Assembly: GCA_014529385.2 (NCBI GenBank)
Contig: CM043958.1
Location: 149,862,793-149,926,792, forward strand
DNA: 64,000 nucleotides
From: Adiantum capillus-veneris
Taxonomy: Eukaryota > Streptophyta > Polypodiopsida > Polypodiales > Pteridaceae
Direction: 5' to 3'
In this document: in pieces, positions 24,397 to 34,338 of the stretch
Layout of the letters: each line of letters begins with the position of its first letter
Position numbering within the stretch: the stretch's first letter is position 1
The notes under the pieces: generated by a model
Databases searched by the model: none
Seen by the model: only the letters and a program-made list of their open reading frames with translations
Told to the model about the DNA's origin: nothing
Made by a program: the position numbers and the translations under genes

Positions 24397-26240
24397 ATGG
24401 CCGACAAAGGGAAAGGCATCATGGAAGAGGGTTCCTCTTCACAGGACAGGCAGGCAATTCCTACAGTGTTTGAGGTTGGCGAGAGGTCACAATCACGTCT
24501 GTCTGTACCTCTTGTTGATGTGAATGCTCCACCAGTGCAAGACTTTATGACTGGGCAACTTGAAGATGATGCGATCAGGACTTAGTTGGTTGCTTGTGTG
24601 AATGTGTTTTCTCGACTGGTGCAGAATCCAGGGTTTATGGAGTTTTTGCAAGCGCCACCAGTGCCATGGCCCACAACAGACAAGGCAACTCACACAGCCA
24701 ATAGAGCGCGATGAGGCTCAAGCCCAGGTACTTCATGCGTCCCAGCATGATAGGGAGCACTCGCATGTTGCGGAGTCAAGGGCTCCAAGACAAGTTCCTT
24801 TCGTCCATGAACGGGTGGTTAGGACGCCAATTCCACAGGTTTTGCCAATTCCACAGGTTTTGCCAATTCCACAGGTTTTGCCAGTTCAGCCCGCCACCTT
24901 TCAGAGTCCACATGTTGCATTAAATGGACAGGGAACCAGTTTCCAGGCAATGCATCGGGTTTTTCCACCACCCATGGTACATCCTGAGTATTTCGGGGGT
25001 GGATTAGTGTTTCAGAGAATGGCTGGTTATGCGCCTGGAAACCAGCAATATATGCTAGGAACAGTGTTTGGGGGTATGCAAGGCATGGATTAGTGTTTCA
25101 GAGAATGGCTGGTTATGCGTTTGGAAAGCAACAATATATGCCAGGAACAGTGTTTGGGGGTATGCAAGGCATGATGCCAAACCCCAGGTATGGTAATATC
25201 GGCATGCAACAAGGCTTTCAGAGCAATTAGGGCCACTCTGGGGTGCCACAGGGCAATTTTGGCATGGCTGGTTTTTCTGGACAGCAGCGGGATATGGCAC
25301 TTACGATGCAAAATGTCAATGGCCATGGAATGCCGATGATCCCTACTACAGTGCCCATGTTGCAGACAATTCCTTATGACAATTTGGGGCACTGGAAAAG
25401 CCGAAAGCTTACAAAGAAGGTGGTGCAGGTGTAAAGTTTAGCACTTTCAGCGGCTTTGAGGATAAGGCAAAGGCTCTTACATTCCTCAAGCAGTTTGATA
25501 CAGCTTATGCAGGAGGGAATTTTACAGAGGCCTCCAAGGTCAGGAAAGCTGTCACTTTCTCGAAAGACAATGCGCTTACATGGTGGACGATATTGTTGAT
25601 GCAAGGGCACGCACCCGCCACATGGGTATACTTCAAGCAAATGTTTGCATATGTGTGGCTGTCATATGAATTTGAAGCCGATGTCATGATAGATTGGCAC
25701 CAATTCACTACGGCTACTTGCAAGAGCCTACATGAGTACAATCGGAGGTTTTGTAAAGCGTTGCTCTCAGTAACCTCCTACAGGTTTGTGCCACTAACAG
25801 AGCAGATTGAGAAGTATTGTTGTGGGCTGCCTAAAGGGCTTCGAGATTACTGTACAAAGAACAGAGTGGCTACCCTCACTCAGCTTATGGAAGTTGCCAA
25901 CATTGGTCTTGCCTTGTTGAAGGGAGAGGACAGTGGGTTTCTGGGCAACGTGAAAGGGGGGCAGCAAAAGAAAAATTCACCAAAGAAGCCCTTTGTGAAA
26001 ACGGCTCCTGAAGCGTCACAGGGGTCAGAAAAGGTCAACAAGGACAAGGACGCAGCTGGGACTTTTGTGCATAATTCGCTCAAGGAAAAGAAGGTCTTGA
26101 TGGCTGAGAATAAATGCTTTATATGCGAGCAGCCTGGTCACTTTGCTGCAGATTGTCCACAAAGGAAAAGACCTGTTGACTCAGATGATAAAGAGGACAA
26201 AAAAGGAAAAAGCCTAAGCTCACGGCAGGTTTGGTGCTAG
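24397..26240 (+). pseudogene. Gypsy-F gag relic
   Basis: Plus strand. Starts MADKGKGIMEEGSSSQDRQA at 24,397 and runs in several frames. The middle is repetitive: an 18-bp unit (PQVLPI) three times at about 24,832-24,885, and an 86-bp tandem duplication near 25,003-25,175. From 25,430 the capsid-like retrotransposon gag domain follows (KFSTFSGFEDKAKALTFLKQ, NALTWWTILLMQ, MIDWHQFTTATCKSLHEYNR, KYCCGLPKGLRDYC). It ends with a zinc knuckle CFICEQPGHFAADC (C-x2-C-x4-H-x4-C) at about 26,118-26,160. Stops in the N-terminal half make it a pseudogene. Confidence 0.85.
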
Positions 26241-26490
26241 ATATGATGGGTGATAGGCCAAGTACAGATGCCAGCGAGTTATGCAGAGCATGGGGTAAAG
26301 TCAGAGATCAGACGACACTCATCTTCTTTGATCCAGGTGCCAAAGCAAACTTTATCTCACCAGAGTTAGCTATGAAGCTGGGCATCAGAGTTGAAGAGAT
26401 GGGGTACACGGCAGAGGCAAGGTTAGCATGTCCTGGCCACTTAGAATGTGTTACTCCATTATTGGATGTGGTCGTAGGTCATTCGTGGGT
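26231..26490 (+). pseudogene. Gypsy-F protease relic
   Basis: Plus strand, overlapping the end of gag in another frame. Reads ELCRAWGKVRDQTTLIFFDP then GAKANFISPELAMKLG. This is the aspartic protease active site segment, with DPGA where retroviral-type proteases have D-S/T-GA. The same text (FFDPGATENFIHPEFL) occurs in gypsy-B, so DPGA is a family trait and not only decay. The domain breaks off near 26,490, where it is fused to the integrase end. Confidence 0.75.
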
Positions 26491-27136
26491 CCTTCTCAAG
26501 TGCTATGTTTCGGAAAGAAAATCCGAATGGGAACAGTACTTACCCTTAGTTGAGTTTGCGTATAATAATACCATACATTCCTCAACTGGCAAAGCTCCCT
26601 TTGAAACTATTCATGGGAAGCCACTCTTACGTTGTACGCGATATTGATACCGCCTACAAGCAAGTAAAACAAGCGATTCTTCGTACTCAAGAGCAACAGA
26701 AGAGAAAAGCCGACAAGCACAGAAGAAATCTTAATCTTGAAAAAGGACAATACGTCCTACTTAAGTTTGAGAAAGCTAGATTGAAAAAGCGGGTTGGAAA
26801 AGGGAAGGTTGTTAAACTTTCCCATAGATTTTACGGTCCTTTCAAGATTACACATAAAGTCAATGAAATGACTTTTAGATTGGATTTGCCTTCTCATTGG
26901 CGTACCCATAATGCTTGTTATGTAAGTTTCTCCTCGGAGCATATGTTGGTCCTCCTCCAGTGGATCCAGTACAAGAAGATCCTCCAGAAGTCGAAGAGAC
27001 TGAGGAAATTCTTCCAGCAGAATGAATAATACACCTCTCCGAGAGACAACTAAGTCAAAGAGATTACATCGAAAGTACTTAATCAAGTTCAAGAATTACA
27101 CCCCTTTAGATGCAAAGTGGATGATTGAGTCCGATC
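26491..27136 (+). pseudogene. Gypsy-F integrase C-terminus and chromodomain
   Basis: Plus strand. WEQYLPLVEFAYNNTIHSST (26,529-26,590) is the end of the integrase core; all of RT, RNase H and most of integrase are missing, an internal deletion. A frameshift follows near 26,625. Then come KADKHRRNLNLEKGQYVLLK, HRFYGPFKITHKVNEMTFRL and HWRTHNACYVS. After another break, about 27,060-27,136 reads RKYLIKFKNYTPLDAKWMIE, a chromodomain, placing the element among the plant chromoviruses. The chromodomain is cut at 27,136 by the Penelope-like element. Confidence 0.85.
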
Positions 27137-27888
27137 TCAATAGAAGTGGGGAGCTAAAAAGCCCACTTATTGTTTGACTTAATAACACCTTATGTTGTTG
27201 TTTTGATCTTTAGCGCTTCTAGTATTTTTAATATAGCTTGACAAATGCTAGCCTTTATCATGGCTGAGTATGCCCATCACCTCCGGAGGGTGATAGAAAC
27301 TCAGCTCGTTGGTTTTGTAGAGTACGTTCAAAGCATGAATGACCTCTATATAAACTTGCACCTACTCTTGGGCACTGACGACGTGAGTAGGGATGTCATA
27401 GCTGCTATGCATGATAAAGGTGATAATCTTATTCTTCCTGTTTGGACAAGCAGCGAAGTTGAGATCACATATTGTCAAGTTTGGTTCTTTGCTCTTCGTA
27501 GGTTTTGTAGTAGTATTCATTTTTCGATTTCGTATTTAGCTTACCTGAGGACTTAAGAATGTGTTTCGTTAGAAGTTGTTGTGTGAAGTTTGATTTCTAG
27601 GATTAAGTTTTTAAGATGTCTTATCCTTTTTTTGCTTAAAGTTGAGTACTTGTTTTAAGCCAAATACGTTGCGTCAACTTATTTTACACATGCCTTTTTT
27701 AAAAACATTTTTAAGTTAATAATGTTTTGTTTTATCTAGTTTTGTTTCATAGCAAACAAAGTGATTTAGTTTGTTTGTTTTTGTTTTTCTTTTCTTTTCT
27801 TGTGTCCCTTGCTTTTATAGTTTTATGAGTGCTTTATTCCCTCTTATAATTCGTGAGTTCAGACTATTCTGAACTTATGAAGGTATAT
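27137..27888 (+). repeat. Upstream pseudo-LTR of the Penelope-like element
   Basis: 752 bp from TCAATAGAAGTGGGG to AACTTATGAAGGTATAT. Aligned without gaps at a constant offset of 4,617 to the downstream copy, I found three mismatches (near 27,330, 27,514 and 27,642). It contains a 103-codon open frame (27,245-27,556) and a nested hairpin (27,264-27,304). Confidence 0.95.
27264..27304 (+). ncRNA. Two-stem hairpin in the pseudo-LTR
   Basis: CTGAG (27,264) pairs with CTCAG (27,300-27,304), and inside it ATCACC (27,276) pairs with GGTGAT (27,289-27,294). The inner loop keeps a GAAA next to the closing stem. The layout recalls a hammerhead core, but the conserved CTGANGA is CTGAGTA, so it is not canonical. 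The same structure is at 31,881-31,921. Confidence 0.35.
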
Positions 27889-28628
27889 TTTTCAGTCATC
27901 TAGCAGACATGCAAATCTTTTTGATTTTCGTCCGAGTGGTGACCAGCTGTTGAGCTTCATGAAGATATATTGGGAGGGTGTGTATACCCCAACAACTACC
28001 AATCTTATACTCATGTGTGTGTCGATGTGATTTTATGTGTGTATTACTTTTATTCCTTGGTTTAAATAAACCTTTTTTTTATAAGTAATGGGTCTTTTTG
28101 TAATTTTGGTTGTATCGTGATTCATTGTGTAGAGCTCCTTTTCGTCTCGATTTTGGTTTGTTTAAGTGTTATGTCTTTTATTTTTTAATTTGTTTTGATT
28201 TATCTATTTGTTGTTTTTTGCTTTTGATTGTGTGTGTGTGTGTTTTTGGTTGTTGTAGTGAGAAAGTTATAATTCTAACTTTGTAGATTGCATGTTTTTA
28301 ATAAATAATGTTTTTCTCTTAAAACTCTTAAAAAATAAAAATAACATCTTAATTCGGGTCCCTTGGATCAAGGGTTTCTTGTGTGGTTTCATGAAATATC
28401 TCTTGTGAGAGGAGAGGTTGAGTAGTGATTCTAGCAAGGGATCACGGGCACTCGATTGCACGCTATTGTCGATGATCTTTTGAGTGTAGCAAGAAGCCTT
28501 ATTTAAGGACCTCACTGCTTGGCAGCAGCCCTGCTATACAAATGAGGGGTGTGGCTAGCACCAATCTAGCCTTAGGATCTTTAGCCTTGAGGCGGGCGTT
28601 GATCTGAAACACTGACCTTACTACAAAA
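27889..28628 (+). other. 5' leader of the Penelope-like element
   Basis: About 740 bp between the pseudo-LTR and the first ATG. T-rich, with a short (GT)n run at about 28,229-28,243. No coding domain is seen. Confidence 0.6.
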
Positions 28629-31600
28629 ATGAAAAACACTTTTACTGCTTCTTCAGCTTCAACTAGCAATGTTGATGACTCTAAGGTACGTCTTTTCGAC
28701 CTTTCTTTTCACTAGCTAGAAGTAGTCATAATTTGTATCAAGAAAGATGTAAGTTTTTAGCTAAGTCTAATTTGAAGAATTTGCATGTTTTTGGTGATGG
28801 TCCTATTCGTTGGGCTTCTTTTAAGAATGTCTTAGTTAGTACTCATTACACAAGTTCTTCTATAAAAGCCCTCAATCGTTTGAGGCGTTTAAGAAAAAAA
28901 CATCTTGCGGTAGATCGTCCTCAAAGTCCGGTTCATACCTCTCAAGTTATTTATGTTATTTATAATATTCACGATAGTTCTATGATGTATGTTGGCCAAA
29001 CCTTTCGAACAACTTTTGTCCGTTTTCAGGAACATGTAAGAGAAGCGAGAAAAGTTCAAAGTAAGAGCACCGTACGTGAAAGTGTGAAACCTTTGTATGT
29101 GGCAATAGCAAAACATGGGTTTGAGTCTTTCCGTTGTTTTCCCATTGAGCACATAGAAGGTAATTTTAGAAACTCTAAAGAGTTCTATAAATCAGTATGG
29201 CCTCGAGAGTTGTTTTGGATGAGAACTTTGCATACTTTTTTTCCTAAAGGTTTCAACTTAGAAGGAAAGTCTTCTTTACGTAAAAATAAGACAATTTACC
29301 ATAAGAAATCTATGCTTTGGCGAAGGCATCCCAAACCTGAGTTAGTTCTCTCTTCAAGTGAGTTTAAAAGAACTTGGATTCGCAAAGGTTCTCGTTTCGA
29401 TCCGCCTTCTATCCCTGAAATCAATCCAGTTGTCTTGCACAACACTATTTCTAGTAGAGTACAAGGTCTCCCTAGGGCTTCAATCTCTAGAATTGAGAGT
29501 GATGACCCTTCTAACCATAGAATTTTTGCTTATAGAGATTTCAAACGGAGATTGATTTACCTATCTAGAGCCATGGAATTGGGTTCTTTTTCTTATAAAT
29601 TATTTGAAAGGTATAATATAAGGATCCTATTTAAGCTCTTGTATACCCTTGAGAACTACTCTTATGAAGATTTGGAGCTAAGAGAGTCTCATAGTACTCA
29701 ACTTCGAGTACTGTTAGACAAATTTCTGAAGTCCAAATGTCCTAGTCTGAAAAATCCCTTGGTTGGAAAGAAAGATTTGTTGATAACTATCTTTACCTCC
29801 CCTGACTTAGACAAGATTAGATTAAGCTCTATTTTGAGATCTCAAGAAGCTTTGGATGCTCTCCCTTCTTGTGTGAGAAAGGTATGGAACCATCCTGTCG
29901 TAGCTTTCAAATATGTGAAAACTTTAGGACAAAAAACTTTCAACTATAGTGACATAGGACGTAACCTTAAAAAGCAAGAGAGGCTAGCAATCTCAAGTAT
30001 TGATTGCCCTTGTAGTAAAACTGTCTTTTCTTCTTACGTAAATGGAGCTTTGGGTCATGTAGTTACTGTCGATTGTTCTATCCTTCCTTCTGATTCCTTG
30101 AAAGACCTTTTCTCAAGAGGTACTAAATATAGGCTCCCTTCCTCAAACGACTCTTGCCTTCTCAAAGCCATAGAAAAAAGAATTTCTAGTTTCGTAGTAA
30201 AGTTTGGGGAGTCTTTAGGAGTTCAAGGTATTTTTACCCATTGGAAGTCTGTAATCCTCAAGAAAGCTTCTTTGAAATTAGCATCTTGCTCTCGGAACGT
30301 TTCTTCAGGAAGGAATAGCTTATCTTCTTCTGATCGTGATGCTCTTAGGAAATTTCATCGCGATTTTGTAATCTCTTATGTAGATAAGTGCTCTAATAAC
30401 TTTGTTGTTACGTGCAAAAAGTTCTATTTAGAATGCTTGTTAGGTGAGGTAAACTCTCAGACTTACAATGATTGTGATCTTTCTATGCAAGAGGTTATCT
30501 TGAAACATCAAGACTTTTGTAAGAATTTTGGTTTCAAGTGCCAGCCTAAATTACCTTTTTTATGTACCGTTTGGAAGTTCCACAAGAACCTTATAAAGCT
30601 TAGATTTATAGCTGCTTCTTGTAACACCTCTTTGACCGAGGTTTCCAAATGGCTTAGTTATTGTTTCAAAGCCATTTTACCTAGCGTAAATGAATTGTGG
30701 ATAAACATGCTAAAGGAAGCAGACGTACCTACCGATTTAAGTTGGATTTTAAATGATTCAGTAGGTGTGATTCCTGTTTTAAAGTTTTTGAACTCTTCAA
30801 GAAGCCTCAAGGAGAAATCTTCTCCTTTATGTCTCCAAACTTTTGACTTTACAACGCTATACACGAAGCTAAATTTGGAGGACCTTAGATTTAGAGTCAA
30901 GTCTCTTATTTCAAAAGTTTTTGCGTACAAGCTTGAGAAGGATAGGTACAAGGCATTGCTAGTAGAAAAGTCAGCCTTGAACTTTGACTTCTTATGGCTG
31001 AAAACTAAGAATGTAGATGTAGACAAAGGAAGAAAGAGATTCACCAGGATTGTAGATGACATTGACATCATATCTTGGTTAGATTTTCTTTATATGTAAC
31101 CATTGGCGACTCTCTTTTCAAACAAACAATTGGTATCCCTATGGGTACCAATTGTGCTTGCTAATATTTCTATCTTTTTACTTATGAGTTTGATTTTATG
31201 GAGCGTCTTGTCCTTGCTAACACTTGCCCAATATTTTTGCACAAGTTATGCAATGTAAGACGCTTTGTAGATGATCTTTTTGTCCCTAACGTTCCTTCTT
31301 TTCAAGATTTTATGTACTTGAATTCGAGTTCTTTAGGTGGAGAAATTTATCCCAAGGAGTTTTGTGAACTTAACTGTATCACAAATAGTGATTGTTGTGC
31401 CTTTTTAGACCTTAAGATTTTCCAGACTCCCTTGGGATTAGAAGTAGATATCTATGATAAGCGCCTTGAACCAGAATATGCCAATCTAAAAATCATCCGT
31501 ATGCCTCACATTTCTTCGAACATTTCTCTTTTAGCTAAGTACGGTGTCATTTGCTCACAACTATTTCGATTTTCTCGTCTTTGCTCTAGTAAATCTACTT

Positions 31601-31794
31601 TTTTTGCTCAATCTTGCCGTCTTATTTCTTTACTAGTTGAAAAAGGATACTCATTCAAAAGAATCATGAAAAACGTTCGTTCATTTTTGCATCGTAGTAA
31701 GTTTATTTTTAACGTTTCTTCCTTTGGAATGTTCAAGATAATCAGTAGTAAATTCAATAGAAGTGGGGAGCTAAAAAGCCCACTTATTGTTTGA
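28629..31794 (+). pseudogene. GIY-YIG endonuclease / reverse transcriptase of the Penelope-like element
   Basis: Residues are counted from the TTG codon at 28,733. The GIY-YIG nuclease is at about 72-175: VIYVIYN, MYVGQT, VRFQEH (R97), AIAKHGFESF, and ELFWMRTLHTFFPKGFN with E159 and N175 in the catalytic positions. Only seven residues separate the two halves of the motif, so the CCHH insertion of canonical Penelope nucleases is absent. The linker has DCPCSK (CxC, 425-427). RT follows: FVVTCKKFY, PFLCTVWKFHKN, LRFIAAS, then about 70 residues that may hold the insertion-in-fingers domain, then motif A FDFTTLYTKL (D705). At 31,097 a stop is met. Motif B (IGIPMGTNCA) continues in a shifted frame, meets another stop at about 31,163, and motif C is RRFVDDLFV (31,261-31,287). 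The end (SSKF-NRSGELKSPLIV) lies in the downstream pseudo-LTR. The ATG at 28,629 is in another frame, so the N-terminus may also be shifted. Cleavage by the nuclease would prime reverse transcription at the target. Confidence 0.9.
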
Positions 31795-32505
31795 CTTAAT
31801 AACACCTTATGTTGTTGTTTTGATCTTTAGCGCTTCTAGTATTTTTAATATAGCTTGACAAATGCTAGCCTTTATCATGGCTGAGTATGCCCATCACCTC
31901 CGGAGGGTGATAGAAACTCAGCTCGTTGGTTTTGTAGAGTACGTTCAAAGTATGAATGACCTCTATATAAACTTGCACCTACTCTTGGGCACTGACGACG
32001 TGAGTAGGGATGTCATAGCTGCTATGCATGATAAAGGTGATAATCTTATTCTTCCTGTTTGGACAAGCAGCGAAGTTGAGATCACATATTGTCAAGTTTG
32101 GTTCTTTGCTCTTCGTAGGTTTTGTAGTAGTATTTATTTTTCGATTTCGTATTTAGCTTACCTGAGGACTTAAGAATGTGTTTCGTTAGAAGTTGTTGTG
32201 TGAAGTTTGATTTCTAGGATTAAGTTTTTAAGATGTCTTATCCTTTTTTTGCTTAAGGTTGAGTACTTGTTTTAAGCCAAATACGTTGCGTCAACTTATT
32301 TTACACATGCCTTTTTTAAAAACATTTTTAAGTTAATAATGTTTTGTTTTATCTAGTTTTGTTTCATAGCAAACAAAGTGATTTAGTTTGTTTGTTTTTG
32401 TTTTTCTTTTCTTTTCTTGTGTCCCTTGCTTTTATAGTTTTATGAGTGCTTTATTCCCTCTTATAATTCGTGAGTTCAGACTATTCTGAACTTATGAAGG
32501 TATAT
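31754..32505 (+). repeat. Downstream pseudo-LTR of the Penelope-like element
   Basis: Second 752-bp copy. It supplies the last codons and stop of the main reading frame and repeats the 103-codon frame at 31,862-32,173, with one amino acid change (His to Tyr). Confidence 0.95.
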
Positions 32506-33065
32506 ATGTTGAGGCTCTACAGTTGAGGTCAATTATTTAGAACCAAGAGTGTCAGACTTTGTAAATAATGAATTTATTTACGAGAAAATAGTTATCTAAT
32601 TAGTTGTATGCACATTGGAATAGAACTAGTAGTTCTAGGGTCTCAGGTGCGCCCAAACTTGGGCCAGAGCACCTCAAGAAGACCCTAGCAGAAAATACCT
32701 TGAAGCCCTAGTGATGGGGAAGTCGGGTCTTCAATAAGGGGTAGATAGTAGCCTCAGATTTTAGGCTCAGAAAATTACGCGCGGCAATGCGAGCACATGA
32801 ATGAGATGGGGTCCTTAGAACAGTAATCCTAAGGCTTGGATTATTTTTAAGGCCCTAGTGTAAGTCAGTAATTTAAATTGTTTGTGCCAGACCAAATGGT
32901 CGGACAAGTGTAAACAGGTAATGCGAGAGCAGTGCCGGTACGGCATTGGGGTGGGGAGCAGCTAACGTTTTTATTAGTAGCATCCATGTGTGCATAATTT
33001 GCACATTTCATTAATAGCCTAGGAACTTCTAAAGGTGAAAGTTGAATGGTTTTTAAGTTATTAAG

Positions 33066-33089
33066 TAAGTGTGCCACTTGGCACACTTA
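33066..33089. repeat. Perfect inverted repeat
   Basis: TAAGTGTGCC and its exact complement GGCACACTTA separated by ACTT. It lies about 75 bp upstream of the TATA-like box at 33,160, so a regulatory role is possible. Confidence 0.8.
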
Positions 33090-33157
33090 CCACTGCAGAG
33101 TGACTCTCTCACTCTCACTCACCCTCCCTCATCCTTTAGCGCCCCCCTATTCTGGCT

Positions 33158-33171
33158 GGCTATATAGGAGC
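33158..33171 (+). promoter_or_regulatory. TATA-box promoter candidate
   Basis: GGCTATATAGGAGC followed within 30-40 bp by a C/T-rich stretch typical of plant transcription starts. It probably drives a retroelement leader. Confidence 0.5.
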
Positions 33172-33674
33172 ATCCCCTCTCCCTCTTCACGGGTTGGCAG
33201 TGCACCTACCCCCCCTAAAGTGAGCGTGCTCTATACACTAGAGCTCTTCATTGAAGCTTGAGAATCAACCCTTGTGGTGTATGTGGGGTCTTAGAGCTCC
33301 CATCACCTAGAACAAGGTTTCTCTTGGTCATAGGCTGCTGCGGGGAAAGATTCATCGCGAAAAGTAGAAGGAAACTCTCTTTCTCTCACGCCTAGCTGCT
33401 ACAAATTCTCTGTCTTCAGTCCCTAATCACCTCTATTAGGGTGAATTTCAACAAAGTACTCATAGAATCTAGTTCTTCTCTACCTACACTACGTGTACAC
33501 AAAGTTTGGTGCGATTCCATCGCGAAAAAGGTCTCTATTTCGGCATTGGAACGTGCTCGGGTAACATTTTCAGGTTATGTGCAGAAAATTACAGCAAGCA
33601 TATGTGCGTGAATTTTACGTGTTTCTCCCTTGTTTTTATTGTAGGAATGATTATGCATAAAGGGACACAATTAG

Positions 33675-33749
33675 CGGAAGGTAGACTCTCATTTTTGAGA
33701 GCTTCCGTGGAGTTTTGTGGAAGATAGACTCTCGCTTAGGAGAGCTTCC
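33675..33749 (+). ncRNA. Two tandem bulged hairpins
   Basis: Hairpin 1 (33,675-33,707): CGGAAG, bulge GTAGA, CTCTCA, loop TTTT, TGAGAG, CTTCCG. Hairpin 2 (33,719-33,749): GGAAG, bulge ATAGA, CTCTC, loop GCTTAG, GAGAG, CTTCC. Stem and bulge are kept while the loop changes. They could be an RNA structure in a retroelement leader. Function unknown. Confidence 0.45.
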
Positions 33750-33975
33750 CAAAATCTCCCAGTAGAGGGAAAATCCTCTCAGTTGTCAGAGAGTAGTTTT
33801 CTCACTCTCTCAGTCAGAAGCAGAAAAGGAACAAAGAAAGAATAGAGGACGGGCTTTTGCCCCATTCGTGTGCTTGTAAAGATTCTCCCTTAGTAATAAA
33901 GATATTCTCTTTATGTTGGGAAAAGCAAAAGGCAAAAACGGAGAAAAGCACCAGCCCATCTTTTGGTCCCCAATG

Positions 33976-34013
<38 letters not shown>
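33976..34013. repeat. (CT)n microsatellite
   Basis: About 19 CT units seen directly. Confidence 0.95.
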
Positions 34014-34019
<6 letters not shown>

Positions 34020-34338
34020 CTCGAGTATTTGAAGTGCAATTAAAAAGTCAGTTTACGCTTCCGTATTTTTGTGACAACTACTGTCTACCCCTTATTGAAG
34101 GCCCGATTTCCCAATCACTAGGGCTTCAGGGTATTTTCTGCTAGGGTCCTCCTAAGGTGTTCTAAGCCGCAATTTGGGCACACCTAAGGCCCTAGAGGGT
34201 GTAATGCATGCTAGAGAATGTGTTGTTTGGTAATGATGGGCATTGACATGTATGCATATAGGTAGTGTCTGCTAAAGAATCAGATTGAGTTTTGTAGGTC
34301 TAATCGTGGAGCATTACTCTTCTCTCAAGAGGGGAGTA

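Larger units (their letters stand above)
27137..32505 (+). mobile_element. Penelope-like element with permuted domains (Chlamys/Naiad-type)
   Basis: A 5.37-kb element made of two direct 752-bp pseudo-LTRs (27,137-27,888 and 31,754-32,505) around a 3.87-kb body with one main reading frame. The frame has an N-terminal GIY-YIG nuclease and a C-terminal reverse transcriptase. In canonical EN+ Penelope elements the nuclease is C-terminal. The reverse order, together with a CxC motif in the linker, defines the Naiad/Chlamys clade. It inserted in the gypsy-F chromodomain. I saw no obvious target duplication; 32,506 onward does not resume gypsy-F visibly. Confidence 0.9.
32506..34338 (+). other. Non-coding LTR/leader-like region with inverted repeats
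   Basis: No protein domain. Visible structure: an inverted repeat of about 115 bp (32,628-32,749 against 34,083-34,195), a perfect 10-bp palindrome arm pair at 33,066-33,089, a TATA box (GGCTATATAGGAGC, about 33,158-33,171), two tandem hairpins at 33,675-33,749, a (CT)n run, and at the end a polypurine tract (TCAAGAGGGGAGTA) next to the LTR at 34,339. The end of the region is the 3' internal part of a plus-strand LTR element. Confidence 0.5.

Noticed and set aside
27245-27556. Pseudo-LTR frame as a genuine second protein of the Penelope-like element.
   Set aside because: Two near-identical copies prove nothing about selection; kept as a finding to test, not called as a gene.
27930-27960. CGTCCGAG...GTGAC near the Penelope-like leader, which on the minus strand gives GGACGAAA as in hammerhead stem II.
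   Set aside because: The matching CTGANGA segment is missing at the correct position on either strand.
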